Below are positions 9,701 to 18,582 of a stretch of 64,000 nt of DNA, piece by piece. Numbering within the stretch: the stretch's first letter is position 1; every line of letters begins with the position of its first letter. The notes under the pieces are model-generated. The model did no database searches. It was not told the DNA's origin and was given only the letters and a program-made list of their open reading frames with translations. The DNA lies in assembly GCA_044227095.1 (NCBI GenBank), contig JBGAFV010000001.1:2480001-2544000 (forward strand). Reading direction: 5' to 3'. The stretch is from JACMLD01 sp044227095. Lineage in GTDB: Bacteria; Bacteroidota; Bacteroidia; Chitinophagales; Chitinophagaceae. A program made the translations under genes and the position numbers.

Positions 9701-11875
9701 ATGAAGAAAGCTTTATTTTTTCTTATTTGCTGCTGTGCATTAACAATGAATGCTCAAACCATAGCTTTAAGGCCAGGCATAAAAATTACTTCTTCTGTAA
9801 AAATTAAACCCGCCATTTACAAAATTAATAACGAAACAGAATTATTTAATTCTGTTATTGAAATAGAAGGAAGCAATATAGTAGTTGATTTCGGCGGTGC
9901 TGTTATGGATGGCAATGTGAAGAAGGCAATGCCCGATCAGTTTTTTGGTACCGCTATAAATATTAAAGCAGGTAAAAACATCACTATAAAAAACCTTATT
10001 GCAAAAGGGTATAAGATTGCTTTAATGGCAAAGAATGTACAAGGCCTTACTATAGAAAATTGCAATTTCAGTTATAATTACCGGCAGCATTTGTACAGTA
10101 CACAGCAAAAAGAAGATTTAAGCGATTGGATGAGTTATCACCACAATGAAAAAGATGAATGGCTGCGGTATGGTGCGGCCATGTATTTACGCGGATGCAA
10201 TAAGGCCGTTGTTCATGATAATATAGTTACCGGCGGCCAATGCGCATTAATGCTAATGCAATGTGATAGCGGGATAATTTACAACAATAATTTTTCATTC
10301 AATTCTGGCATTGGTATTGGTATGTACCGGAGCAGTGTTGATACCGTTATGTACAACAGCCTTAATTTCAACGTGCGTGGACATAGCGAAGGCGTTTACA
10401 ATCGTGGTCAGGATGCAGCGGCTATTTTAGTTTTTGAACAATGCAATAAAAATGTTTACGCATTTAATTCTGCTACGCATTCCGGAGATGGGTTTTTTTT
10501 ATGGGCCGGACAAACGACGATGGATAATGGAGAAGGCGGTTGTAATGATAACCTGATTTTAAACAATAACTTTTCATATGCACCAACAAATGGTATCGAA
10601 GTAACTTTTAGCCGGAATAAAATTTTTGAGAATGCAATTGTTGAGTGTGATAATGGTATATGGGGTGGTTATAGTTATGAAACCTTAATTGATAATAACA
10701 AGATTGAAAAGTGTAATACAGGCATTGCAATAGAACATGGCCAGGAAAATAAGATTAGGTACAATTCTTTTAAAAATTGTAATAGCGTAATTAAACTATG
10801 GGCTCGCTCATCGCAACCTGCTGATTGGGGATATGCGAACAAAAGAGACACAAGAAGTAAAAACTATATTATAGCTCACAATACATTGTTTGGGAATAAA
10901 ACTGCTTTTGATTTTGTGCGCACAACAAATATCGCTTTAATAAAAAACGATACTACTCAAAATGCACTAATTCTAAAAACAGATAGTACTGTTAAAGATT
11001 TGATTTTTTTTTCTGACAGCAACGTTGCTATTTATGAAAATCAGGTTCAAAAGACAGATACCTTCAGTGTTCGATTTGATGGGCTTAAGATTCATGGAGA
11101 TCATCAAACGATTGATTCTTTACACGGTCGTCGCCAAATCCGCATGACGGAATGGGGGCCTTATGATTTTAAATATCCATTGCTATGGAATACCAATCCT
11201 GTTTCTGCATCAGATACTATGCGCTTTGAGATCGTTGGTCCAAAAGGCAATTGTAAATTGATTGAACAGCGTGGTGTAAAAATTATATCACAATCTGCAA
11301 GTGCTATCACTGCCATCAAAACAAAAGAAAAAGGCGAGGATATTTTTATTGAACTGGAATATACAGGCAAAGAAGATATAACAACGGCTTTTGGCGAAAG
11401 AATTGCCAAAGGAAAAAAATACAGGTTCAGTTACAGGAATAATTTATTACAGGCAGATTGGAAAGTAAAGAGCTATGCCTTTGATAGTTTGCAAAACCCA
11501 ATACAAAATCCTTCATTTATTAGCGAGTTAACAAAACTGTCGCCGGTTTTTTCAGATCAAACAAATGATTTGCATTATGCCTGGTGGAGTGGTGCAGGTA
11601 AAGAAGAAAAGTATGAACAGTTTTTAACTGTGGCAGAAGCAGATACTGGTTTACCACCCGGCAACTATATAATCGGTGCCAGTTGGGAAGATGTTGTGCG
11701 CATATATATTGACGGGCAATTGGTTCTGGATGAATGGAAGCCAATAGAACATATTTATGATGAGTCGCCGCACCACGAACTGTCGGTGGCACTGGCGGGG
11801 AAACACCATATTAGAGTAGAGCAGGCCAACAAAGCTGGCTTTGCAACTTTAATAATTAAATTAAAAAAGAAATAA
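9701..11875 (+). CDS. Secreted right-handed beta-helix protein with PA14-like C-terminus
   Basis: 724 residues with a signal peptide (MKKALFFLICCCALTMNA). Residues about 45-410 contain many short turns rich in Asn (IKNLIAKGYKIALMAKNVQ, NNNFSFNSGIGIGMY, ENAIVECDNGIWGG), the pattern of parallel beta-helix (NosD/pectate-lyase-type) repeats. A C-terminal part from about 590 (YIIGASWEDVVRIYIDGQ) resembles a PA14-like carbohydrate-binding or spacer fold. A polysaccharide-binding or -cleaving role is inferred only from the fold. It lies 36 nt after the LTA-synthase-like gene and probably belongs to the same operon. Confidence 0.82.
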   Translation: MKKALFFLICCCALTMNAQTIALRPGIKITSSVKIKPAIYKINNETELFNSVIEIEGSNIVVDFGGAVMDGNVKKAMPDQFFGTAINIKAGKNITIKNLIAKGYKIALMAKNVQGLTIENCNFSYNYRQHLYSTQQKEDLSDWMSYHHNEKDEWLRYGAAMYLRGCNKAVVHDNIVTGGQCALMLMQCDSGIIYNNNFSFNSGIGIGMYRSSVDTVMYNSLNFNVRGHSEGVYNRGQDAAAILVFEQCNKNVYAFNSATHSGDGFFLWAGQTTMDNGEGGCNDNLILNNNFSYAPTNGIEVTFSRNKIFENAIVECDNGIWGGYSYETLIDNNKIEKCNTGIAIEHGQENKIRYNSFKNCNSVIKLWARSSQPADWGYANKRDTRSKNYIIAHNTLFGNKTAFDFVRTTNIALIKNDTTQNALILKTDSTVKDLIFFSDSNVAIYENQVQKTDTFSVRFDGLKIHGDHQTIDSLHGRRQIRMTEWGPYDFKYPLLWNTNPVSASDTMRFEIVGPKGNCKLIEQRGVKIISQSASAITAIKTKEKGEDIFIELEYTGKEDITTAFGERIAKGKKYRFSYRNNLLQADWKVKSYAFDSLQNPIQNPSFISELTKLSPVFSDQTNDLHYAWWSGAGKEEKYEQFLTVAEADTGLPPGNYIIGASWEDVVRIYIDGQLVLDEWKPIEHIYDESPHHELSVALAGKHHIRVEQANKAGFATLIIKLKKK

Positions 11876-11934
11876 CTTAGTAGAAGAATCAGCCCAAAAG
11901 CTGTAATAAGCACCAATTAACCGGCACAACCAAA

Positions 11935-12525
11935 ATGTCATTCGATTACCATATTATTTCTGCTATTGCTATGGGCATCGCCCTTAGTGCCTGCTGTGGT
12001 TTTCGCATTTTTATACCAATGCTGGTAGCTTCGGTGGTGGCTTATAACCACTGGTTTACTTTTTCTGCAGATATGCAATGGTTGGGCAGTATGCCTGCTA
12101 TTATTTGTTTTGCCACAGCTGCAGTTATAGAAATAGGCGCTTATTATTTTCCTTTTTTAGATAATATACTTGATGCTATTGCCGCACCGCTTGCAGTGCT
12201 GGCAGGCACTTTGCTGGCTTTTGCTATTTTGCCTGCCGGACAAAGCGAGCCCTTACTGAGATGGGTAGCCGCTTTAATTGCCGGGGGGGCAACTGCCGGA
12301 ACCATTCATGTGGGTACAGGTTTGCTGAGATTATTCTCTACCAAAGCCACATTGGGCACAGGCAACCCGCTAGTAGCCAGCGGAGAAAATGCTGTTGCCG
12401 TTAGCGCCTCTATTTTAAGTTTTGTAGTGCCGGTTATTATAGCCACAATACTTTTAATAGTGGTTGTATGGATTGGTTATAAAGGGGTTAGAAACATAAA
12501 ATCGGGCAAAAGCAGAATGCTGTAA
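11935..12525 (+). CDS. DUF4126 family membrane protein
   Basis: 196 residues, five to six hydrophobic segments. The N-terminal ALSACCGFRIFIPMLVASV and the Gly/Ala-rich GGATAGTIHVGTGLLRLFST segment are characteristic of the DUF4126 family, whose function is unknown. Residues LGTGNPLVASGENAVAVS form a loop conserved in the family as I recall it. It starts 59 nt after the beta-helix gene and is the last gene before the ribosomal operon promoter. Confidence 0.82.
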   Translation: MSFDYHIISAIAMGIALSACCGFRIFIPMLVASVVAYNHWFTFSADMQWLGSMPAIICFATAAVIEIGAYYFPFLDNILDAIAAPLAVLAGTLLAFAILPAGQSEPLLRWVAALIAGGATAGTIHVGTGLLRLFSTKATLGTGNPLVASGENAVAVSASILSFVVPVIIATILLIVVVWIGYKGVRNIKSGKSRML

Positions 12526-12656
12526 GGGTAGCAGATCAATACAATTCCAACTTTAACCAGAAAGCTTTCTGGGTGTTACACTGCAAAGGTTTCATTGAAA
12601 ACCTGCAGCCTGGTTCAAAAAAGTTGTCTGAAACTTCAAAAAAAGACAAAAAATTC

Positions 12657-12687
12657 TTTGCCCGTTACTTACATACCGTTACCTTTG
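12657..12687 (+). promoter_or_regulatory. Promoter of the S10-spc ribosomal protein operon
   Basis: TTTG (12657-12660), a 19-nt spacer and TACCTTTG (12680-12687) match the Bacteroidota primary-sigma consensus TTTG-N19-TAnnTTTG. It lies 29 nt before the rpsJ ATG. This is the best promoter match in the window. Confidence 0.85.
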
Positions 12688-12716
12688 CATCCCCAATTAA
12701 AAACTGGGTTTTACTC

Positions 12717-13022
12717 ATGTCTCAACGAATCAGAATAAAATTACAGTCTTACGATCACAACCTGGTAGATAAATCTGCTGAGAAGATCGTAAAAACCGTA
12801 CGCAGCACAGGTGCTGTAGTTACAGGTCCTATTCCTTTACCTACGCACAAGAAAATTTTTACTGTTCTGCGCTCGCCACACGTAAACAAGAAAGCTCGTG
12901 AGCAGTTCCAGTTAAGCACACACAAGCGTTTGCTGGATATCTACACTTCCAGTTCAAGAACTGTAGATGCACTGAGCAAATTGGATTTGCCTTCTGGTGT
13001 TGAGGTTGAGATTAAAGCGTAA
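12717..13022 (+). CDS. rpsJ: 30S ribosomal protein S10
   Basis: 101 residues from ATG 12717 (MSQRIRIKLQSYDHNLVDKS), against 103 in E. coli. The open frame extends upstream to 12573, but that part overlaps the promoter and has no homology to S10. Conserved segments include GPIPLPTHKKIFTVLRSPHV and the C-terminal LDLPSGVEVEIK. S10 is the first gene of the operon and in other bacteria also acts with NusB in antitermination. A 315-nt spacer separates it from rplC, much longer than the other spacers here. Confidence 0.98.
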   Translation: MSQRIRIKLQSYDHNLVDKSAEKIVKTVRSTGAVVTGPIPLPTHKKIFTVLRSPHVNKKAREQFQLSTHKRLLDIYTSSSRTVDALSKLDLPSGVEVEIKA

Positions 13023-13337
13023 TAGCCACCCAGCCTCTTAAGGGAGGTGTAAAATTCCCCTTTAGGGGTAGGGTAAAAAATAAATTAGTTCTTACAAATA
13101 TTTTCATCATCTCTCAATGATATTTCGTTTAGGCGGATATTCAAAAAAGAGCTCTGATTATTTAATTTCCCGGCACTAATTGTCGGGACACATATAAACA
13201 AGCCGTTCAGGGTTTGTTTACTGCCGGTACTTCCTGAAAAAGGAAAAGGTCGGTAGGTAAACGGGGATTGAAGTCCAATGGGTCTTTGTACCATCATCGG
13301 ATTGTCTCTTGAACCATACGGCGCAAACTGTATAAAG
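13023..13337 (+). other. Long rpsJ-rplC spacer, candidate ribosomal leader
   Basis: 315 nt with no convincing gene. The first 55 nt hold a CCCCTTTAGGGGTAGGG element of the same family as the rplF-rplR spacer. Further on, TCCCGGCA and TGTCGGGA (about 13168-13189) can form a hairpin, and a purine-rich, potentially structured stretch (13220-13330) runs to the rplC ATG. I see no TAnnTTTG promoter. It could be an autoregulatory r-protein leader, but this is inference. Confidence 0.4.
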
Positions 13338-13955
13338 ATGATTGGTATTATTGGAAAGAAAATTGGGATGACAAGCGTCTTCGGTCCCGATGGCAAGCAA
13401 ACCGCTTGCACAATTATTGAAGCAGGCCCCAATGTAGTAACTCAGGTTAAAACAAAAGAAACCGATGGTTACAATGCCATCCAGGTAGGATTCGGCGATA
13501 AGAAAGACAAGCACACAACAGCAGCCGAAAAAAATCACTTCGCTAAGGCAAATACTCCAGCCAAAAAAGTTACCCGCGAATTCCGCGATTATTCAATAGA
13601 AAAAAATGTAGGTGAAACCATCACCGTTGAAGTTTTCACTGAAGGTGAAAAAGTAAGCGTTGTAGGTACTACAAAAGGAAAAGGTTTTCAGGGTGTTGTT
13701 AAACGCCACGGTTTCCATGGTGTGGGCGAGCAATCGCACGGCCAGCACGACCGTCAACGTGCTCCAGGTTCTCTTGGTAACTCATCTGATGCTGCCCGTG
13801 TAATGAAAGGTATGCGTATGGCAGGCCGCATGGGTACAGACAGGGTTAAAATGAAAGGACTGAAAGTGATGAAAATATTTGCTGAAAAAAATTACATCCT
13901 TATCAGCGGATCAGTTCCGGGCCACATTGGTTCTATTGTTTATATAACAAAGTAA
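13338..13955 (+). CDS. rplC: 50S ribosomal protein L3
   Basis: 205 residues from ATG 13338 (MIGIIGKKIGMTSVFGPDGK); the upstream frame extension is not L3-like. E. coli L3 has 209 residues. The conserved loop GFHGVGEQSHGQHDRQRAPG, which reaches toward the peptidyl-transferase centre, is intact. It begins after the long spacer and is followed by rplD after 31 nt. Confidence 0.98.
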   Translation: MIGIIGKKIGMTSVFGPDGKQTACTIIEAGPNVVTQVKTKETDGYNAIQVGFGDKKDKHTTAAEKNHFAKANTPAKKVTREFRDYSIEKNVGETITVEVFTEGEKVSVVGTTKGKGFQGVVKRHGFHGVGEQSHGQHDRQRAPGSLGNSSDAARVMKGMRMAGRMGTDRVKMKGLKVMKIFAEKNYILISGSVPGHIGSIVYITK

Positions 13956-13986
13956 GAAGTAATAACAACACTTTAATTGAATTACG

Positions 13987-14625
13987 ATGCAAGTAGATGT
14001 ATTAGATATAAAAGGTAAAAAAACAGGCCGTTCAGTAGAACTGCCGGAAGAGATCTTTGGTACAGAACCAAACAATCATGTTATTTACCTGGCAGTAAAA
14101 CAGTACCTGGCTGCACAACGCCAGGGTACACACAAAGTAAAGACCCGTATGGAAGTAAAAGGGTCTTCTAAAAAACTGCACAAACAAAAAGGTACTGGTG
14201 GTGCACGTAAGGGTAACCTGCGTAACCCATTGTATAAAGGTGGCGGTACTATATTCGGGCCTAAACCACACAGCTGGGATTTTAAACTGAACCGTAAAGT
14301 AAAAGATCTTGCAAAAATTTCTGCTTTATCTCACAAAGCAAAAGAAAATGCAATCATTGTGTTGGAAGAAGTATCAATTGACAAACCCAGCACAAAACAA
14401 TTTGCCGAAATTCTGAAAGCGTTGAAACTTGATGGCAAAAAAACTTTGTTTGTTTCTCCTGAATTTAACGATAACGTTTACCTGAGCCTTCGCAATATTA
14501 TTTCTGTTGGCGGAAGTTTATTATCCGACATCAACACTTACGATATTGTAAATGCACAAGTGCTTGTGTTGACAGAAAACGCAGCGAAAGTTTTTTCAGA
14601 AGAAGCAGTAGAAGCCGTAGCATAA
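13987..14625 (+). CDS. rplD: 50S ribosomal protein L4
   Basis: 212 residues (E. coli 201). The extended loop KLHKQKGTGGARKGNLRNP, which lines the exit tunnel, is present, followed by GGGTIFGPKPHSWDF. In enterobacteria L4 represses its own operon through the S10 leader; whether that holds here is unknown. The rplC-rplD spacer is 31 nt and the spacer to rplW 28 nt, with no repeat arrays. Confidence 0.98.
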   Translation: MQVDVLDIKGKKTGRSVELPEEIFGTEPNNHVIYLAVKQYLAAQRQGTHKVKTRMEVKGSSKKLHKQKGTGGARKGNLRNPLYKGGGTIFGPKPHSWDFKLNRKVKDLAKISALSHKAKENAIIVLEEVSIDKPSTKQFAEILKALKLDGKKTLFVSPEFNDNVYLSLRNIISVGGSLLSDINTYDIVNAQVLVLTENAAKVFSEEAVEAVA

Positions 14626-14653
14626 TTTAATAACAGAACTAAATTTAAAAGAG

Positions 14654-14953
14654 ATGAGACTCTCTGAAGTTTTAATAAAGCCCATTTTAACCGAGAAAGC
14701 AAATGCACAGCAGGAAAAACTGCACCGCTATGCTTTTAAAGTAAACAGAAGGGCCAACAAGCTGGAAATTAAGAAAGCCGTTGAAGGTTTTTACGGAGTA
14801 ACAGTAGTTGATGTAAACACTGCAGTTATACCAGGCAAAAGCAAAACCAGGTTTACAAAAGCTGGTTACGTAAAAGGCCAGAAGCCAGCTTACAAAAAAG
14901 CGCTTGTAACAGTATCAGAAGGTGAAACAATTGATCTGTACGCAGCAGTATAA
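14654..14953 (+). CDS. rplW: 50S ribosomal protein L23
   Basis: 99 residues, the usual length. MRLSEVLIKPILTEKA and the KLEIKKAVEGFYGVTVVDVN segment are standard for L23, the exit-site protein that docks trigger factor and SRP. It starts 28 nt after rplD and ends 57 nt before rplB. Confidence 0.97.
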   Translation: MRLSEVLIKPILTEKANAQQEKLHRYAFKVNRRANKLEIKKAVEGFYGVTVVDVNTAVIPGKSKTRFTKAGYVKGQKPAYKKALVTVSEGETIDLYAAV

Positions 14954-15010
14954 AACAAGTAAATAACTATAGCCACGGAGCTGAAAATTCCGCAAATAAA
15001 AAAATAAAAA

Positions 15011-15850
15011 ATGGCACTGAAGAAATACAAACCAATGACAGCCGGCACCCGCTGGAGAATTGGAAATGCTTATGCTGAGATTACTTCCGACACTCCTGAA
15101 AAGAGCCTGTTGGAAAAAGTAAAATCAACTGCCGGCAGAAACGTACAGGGTAGAAGAGCGATGCGTTATATCGGTGGCGGTCACAAAAAAATGTACCGTA
15201 TCATCGATTTTAAAAGAGATAAGAAGAATATACCTGCAACTGTTGACAGCATTCAGTACGATCCTTACCGCACAGCATTTATTGCGTTGCTGATTTATAA
15301 AGATGGTGAAAAGCGTTACATTCTTGCGCCACAAGGTTTACAGGTAGGCAGCACCGTTATAAGCGGAGACAATGTTGCACCTGAAATAGGAAATGCTTTG
15401 CAATTAAAGAACATGCCTTTGGGTACAATGGTGCACAATATAGAAATGCAACCAACCCAGGGTGGTAAAATAGCAAGAAGTGCCGGTTCGTCTGCACAGC
15501 TTAGCAACAAGGAAGAAAAGTATGGTGTTTTAAAAATGCCAAGTGGTGAGCTGAGAAAAGTATTGATTAACTGTTATGCAACAGTAGGTGTGGTTAGCAA
15601 TAGCGACCATAGCCTTCAGAGCATGGGTAAAGCTGGTCGCAACAGGTGGAGAGGTATTAAACCAAGAAACCGTGGTGTAGCAATGAACCCTGTAGATCAC
15701 CCAATGGGTGGTGGTGAAGGTAAAGCTTCAGGTGGCCAGCCTCGCAGCAGGAACGGTCAGTACTCAAGAGGTTTGAAAACCCGTACTAAAGGAAAAGGCA
15801 GTGATAAGCTGATTATCCAGAGAAAAGACGGTAAGAAAATCTCTAAGTAA
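15011..15850 (+). CDS. rplB: 50S ribosomal protein L2
   Basis: 279 residues (E. coli 273). The C-terminal peptidyl-transferase-proximal segment GVAMNPVDHPMGGGEGKASG contains the conserved His. The N-terminal YKPMTAGTRWR is the Bacteroidota form of the rRNA-binding start. A 117-nt spacer with an inverted repeat array follows before rpsS. Confidence 0.98.
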   Translation: MALKKYKPMTAGTRWRIGNAYAEITSDTPEKSLLEKVKSTAGRNVQGRRAMRYIGGGHKKMYRIIDFKRDKKNIPATVDSIQYDPYRTAFIALLIYKDGEKRYILAPQGLQVGSTVISGDNVAPEIGNALQLKNMPLGTMVHNIEMQPTQGGKIARSAGSSAQLSNKEEKYGVLKMPSGELRKVLINCYATVGVVSNSDHSLQSMGKAGRNRWRGIKPRNRGVAMNPVDHPMGGGEGKASGGQPRSRNGQYSRGLKTRTKGKGSDKLIIQRKDGKKISK

Positions 15851-15863
15851 AGTGTAAATGTAC

Positions 15864-15946
15864 AAATGTGGAGATGTGAAAATGAAATCCATATTTGCGA
15901 CAGAATAAATAAATTTTGAACGTGGAATTTTCACACTTCCACATTT
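15864..15946 (+). repeat. Inverted TGTG/CACA array in the rplB-rpsS spacer
   Basis: Left arm AAATGTGGAGATGTGAAAAT (15864-15883) and right arm ATTTTCACACTTCCACATTT (15927-15946) are inverted copies matching at 18 of 20 positions. ATG recurs every 8 nt in the left arm. The right arm ends about 22 nt before the rpsS ATG. The same family occurs in the rpmD-rplO spacer and after folA. Confidence 0.75.
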
Positions 15947-15967
15947 TCAAATTTTCAAATTAATAAA

Positions 15968-16240
15968 ATGGGTCGTTCAGTAAAAAAAGGTCCTTACGTA
16001 GCAGAACATCTTGAAAAAAAGGTGTTGGCAGTAAATGAAGGCAAAAGCAAGAAAGGTGTTATTAAAACATGGAGCCGCCGTTCTACTATTACGCCGGATT
16101 TTGTGGGGCACACACTTGCTGTTCATAATGGCAACAAGTTTATCCCTGTGTATGTAACAGAATTTATGGTAGGCCATAAGCTGGGTGAGTTTGCACCAAC
16201 CCGCAATTTTAAAGGACACTCAAGTAAAAAAATCGCATAA
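15968..16240 (+). CDS. rpsS: 30S ribosomal protein S19
   Basis: 90 residues (E. coli 92). MGRSVKKGPYVAEHLEKKV, TWSRRSTITPDFVGHTLAVH and the C-terminal KLGEFAPTRNFKGH are canonical. It forms the head of the 30S subunit with S13. Spacers with degenerate repeat arrays lie on both sides. Confidence 0.98.
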   Translation: MGRSVKKGPYVAEHLEKKVLAVNEGKSKKGVIKTWSRRSTITPDFVGHTLAVHNGNKFIPVYVTEFMVGHKLGEFAPTRNFKGHSSKKIA

Positions 16241-16244
16241 TTGC

Positions 16245-16325
16245 TTAGTCGGGAGTCGGTAGTCGTTAGTCGGTAGTAAAAGACTAACATCAGGCTAAAG
16301 ACTAAAGACTAAGGACTAAAGACTA
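16245..16325 (+). repeat. 7-nt-period TAGTC / GACTA inverted array in the rpsS-rplV spacer
   Basis: AGTC cores begin at 16247, 16254, 16261 and 16268, with a decayed AGTA at 16275: exactly 7 nt apart. The inverted arm has GACTA-type cores at 16293, 16300, 16307, 16314 and 16321, again 7 nt apart, plus one at 16282. The right arm ends 7 nt before the rplV ATG. Confidence 0.8.
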
Positions 16326-16331
16326 TATAAA

Positions 16332-16691
16332 ATGGAAGCTGTAGCAAAACTTAGAAATTATCCCACATCGCCACGCAAAATGCGTTTGCTGGCCGATGAG
16401 ATTCGCGGCCTGGGTGTAGAGAAAGCAATTGCTTTTCTTGAATTTCATCCGCAACACTCATCTACGCCTTTGCGCAAACTCGTTTTGTCTGCCATCAGTA
16501 ACTGGAAGCAGAAAAATGAAAATGGTGATGAAGCTGGTTTAGTTGTAAAAACCATCTTTGTTGATGGTGCAAGAACATTGAAACGTATGCGCCCCGCACC
16601 ACAGGGCCGTGGTTACCGTGTTCGCAAACGCAGCAACCATGTAACAGTGATAGTAGATACTAAAGCAACTGCAGAAACAAAAACAAAATAA
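16332..16691 (+). CDS. rplV: 50S ribosomal protein L22
   Basis: 119 residues (E. coli 110). The exit-tunnel hairpin RMRPAPQGRGYRVRKRSNHV is intact. The N-terminal MEAVAKLRNYPTSPRKMRLL matches the Bacteroidota form, and a Thr/Lys-rich tail adds a few residues. It begins directly after the GACTA array and is followed by rpsC after 22 nt. Confidence 0.98.
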   Translation: MEAVAKLRNYPTSPRKMRLLADEIRGLGVEKAIAFLEFHPQHSSTPLRKLVLSAISNWKQKNENGDEAGLVVKTIFVDGARTLKRMRPAPQGRGYRVRKRSNHVTVIVDTKATAETKTK

Positions 16692-16713
16692 CTAATCAAC
16701 TAATAAAACGGAT

Positions 16714-17535
16714 ATGGGTCAAAAAACAAATCCAGTCGGTAACAGGTTAGGCATCATCCGCGGATGGGAAAGCAACTGGTACGCAAACAGAAAAGACTTT
16801 TCTTCCAGGCTGATAGAGGACACGAAAATCCGTACTTACCTGACAGCACGTATCAATAAAGGAGGCATCTCCAAAATTGTTATTGAGCGTACACTGGGTA
16901 AGCTTATCATTACTATTCATACTTCTAAACCCGGTATCATTATCGGTAAAGGCGGTGGTGAAGTAGATCGTATTAAAGAGGAGTTGAAAAAACTGACAGG
17001 TAAAGATGATGTGCAGATCAACATTCTTGAAATACGCCGTCCGGAACTGGATGCAATGATTGTAGCTGATACCATTGCAAAACAGATTGAAAACCGTATC
17101 AACTTTAAAAGAGCTATAAAAATGGCTATCGCTTCTGCATTGCGCATGGGTGCAGAAGGTATTAAAGTAAAAGCGAGTGGCCGTTTGGGTGGTGCTGAAA
17201 TTGCACGTTCAGAAGAAATCAAACAAGGCCGTACACCATTACATACATTGCGTATGGACATAGATTACGCTAACGTATATGCGCTTACTGTGTATGGTAA
17301 GATTGGTATTAAAGTATGGATTTGTAAAGGTGAAATCTTAACCAAACGTGATTTGAACCCCAACTTCGTAAGTGGTGGTAAAAACGACGGACCAGGCGGA
17401 CAGGGTGGAGACAGGAGACCAGACAGAAGAGATGATCGTCCTGATAGAAGGGATGACAGAAGAGGTGGTGGAGATAGAAGGCCAGGTGGTGGTGGAAGAC
17501 CAGGTGGACCAAGTGGTGGTGGAAGAAGGAATTAA
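16714..17535 (+). CDS. rpsC: 30S ribosomal protein S3 with long Arg/Gly/Asp-rich tail
   Basis: 273 residues against 233 in E. coli. The KH domain loop IIIGKGGGEVDRIKEELKK and the C-terminal domain to YGKIGIKVWICKGEIL are standard mRNA-entry and helicase components. From about residue 218 a low-complexity tail of GG, DRR, RPDRRDD and PGGGG units follows, about 55 residues. Basic or Gly-rich S3 tails exist in other Bacteroidota, so this is probably lineage-typical. The tail DNA is repetitive but remains in frame. Confidence 0.97.
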   Translation: MGQKTNPVGNRLGIIRGWESNWYANRKDFSSRLIEDTKIRTYLTARINKGGISKIVIERTLGKLIITIHTSKPGIIIGKGGGEVDRIKEELKKLTGKDDVQINILEIRRPELDAMIVADTIAKQIENRINFKRAIKMAIASALRMGAEGIKVKASGRLGGAEIARSEEIKQGRTPLHTLRMDIDYANVYALTVYGKIGIKVWICKGEILTKRDLNPNFVSGGKNDGPGGQGGDRRPDRRDDRPDRRDDRRGGGDRRPGGGGRPGGPSGGGRRN

Positions 17536-17612
17536 TTAGAACAGAAAAGATTAAGCAATAAAAATCAGGGTTAGAGTTAACAGCTCATACTCACTAGCTA
17601 AAAGCTTTTAAA

Positions 17613-18032
17613 ATGTTACAACCGAAAAGAACAAAGCACAGGAAGTCGCAAAAGATGCCGGTTAAAGGAAATGCAAAGAGAGGAACAACTCTGGCATTTG
17701 GATCGTTTGGCCTTAAAGCATTGGAAACAGTGCATATGACAGAGCGCCAGATTGAAGCTGCCCGTCAGTCTATGACCCGTGCAATGAAACGTGAAGGAAG
17801 TGTTTGGATTAGAATTTTTCCTGACAAGCCTATTACTGCAAAACCTGCCGAAGTACGTATGGGTAAAGGTAAAGGTAATCCGGAAGGATGGGCTGCTGTA
17901 GTAAAACCAGGCCGTATATTATTTGAAGCAGATGGTGTACCGGTAGCAACTGCAAAAGAAGCTATGTTGCTTGCTGCACAAAAACTGCCAATTAAAACAA
18001 GGTTTGTTACACGCAGGGATGTTGAAGCATAA
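17613..18032 (+). CDS. rplP: 50S ribosomal protein L16
   Basis: 139 residues (E. coli 136). MLQPKRTKHRKSQKMPVKGN and GSFGLKALE are the conserved start; MGKGKGNPEGWAAVVKPG is the conserved loop near the A site. The 77-nt spacer after rpsC ends with a short AGCTAAAAGCTTTTAAA tract, a decayed member of the TAGC repeat family. Confidence 0.98.
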   Translation: MLQPKRTKHRKSQKMPVKGNAKRGTTLAFGSFGLKALETVHMTERQIEAARQSMTRAMKREGSVWIRIFPDKPITAKPAEVRMGKGKGNPEGWAAVVKPGRILFEADGVPVATAKEAMLLAAQKLPIKTRFVTRRDVEA

Positions 18033-18091
18033 TAAGACCATCGTTTTAATTAGTAAACATTAGCGTTAATTAGTGTTTCAAAACAGAAAAT

Positions 18092-18301
18092 ATGTCAAAG
18101 AGAATTGATTTTGTAAAAAGTATAACTGGCCTTAATGAAGGCGAAATAACCGCCCGCATTAAAGAAGATCAGCTGCGTTTAAAAAAACTTGAGTTTGCTC
18201 ATACCATCTCTCCACTGGAGAACCCGATGAGTATACGTGACCTGAGAAAGGACATTGCACGTTTGCAAACTGCATTAAAGAAAAAACAACTCGGTTTCTA
18301 A
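18092..18301 (+). CDS. rpmC: 50S ribosomal protein L29
   Basis: 69 residues (E. coli 63). It has the two-helix layout of L29 with the conserved SIRDLRKDIARLQTAL segment. The N-terminal half (RIDFVKSITGLNEGEITARI) is divergent, as in other Bacteroidota. It lies 59 nt after rplP and 23 nt before rpsQ. Confidence 0.96.
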   Translation: MSKRIDFVKSITGLNEGEITARIKEDQLRLKKLEFAHTISPLENPMSIRDLRKDIARLQTALKKKQLGF

Positions 18302-18324
18302 TAACTATATAACCAGGGATTATT

Positions 18325-18582
18325 ATGGAAGAAAGAAATTTGCGCAAAACAAGAATAGGTGTTGTAACCAGCAACAAAATGACTAAAACAGTTACTGTTG
18401 CGGTTGAAAGAAAAGTAAAGCACCCTATCTATGGTAAGTTCGTTAAAAAGACTACCAAATTTCATGCGCACGATGAAAAAAATGAGTGCAGTATTGGTGA
18501 TACTGTAAAGATCATGGAGACCCGTCCGCTCAGCAAAACAAAACGCTGGAGACTGGTAGAGGTGGTAGAGAAAGTGAAATAA
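18325..18582 (+). CDS. rpsQ: 30S ribosomal protein S17
   Basis: 85 residues (E. coli 84). RKTRIGVVTSNKMTKTVTVA, the KHPIYGKFVKKTTKFHAHDE block and the ETRPLSKTKRWRLVEVVEK end are canonical for this OB-fold protein. Its TAA stop (18580-18582) abuts the first AGC unit of the repeat array that fills the next spacer. Confidence 0.98.
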   Translation: MEERNLRKTRIGVVTSNKMTKTVTVAVERKVKHPIYGKFVKKTTKFHAHDEKNECSIGDTVKIMETRPLSKTKRWRLVEVVEKVK

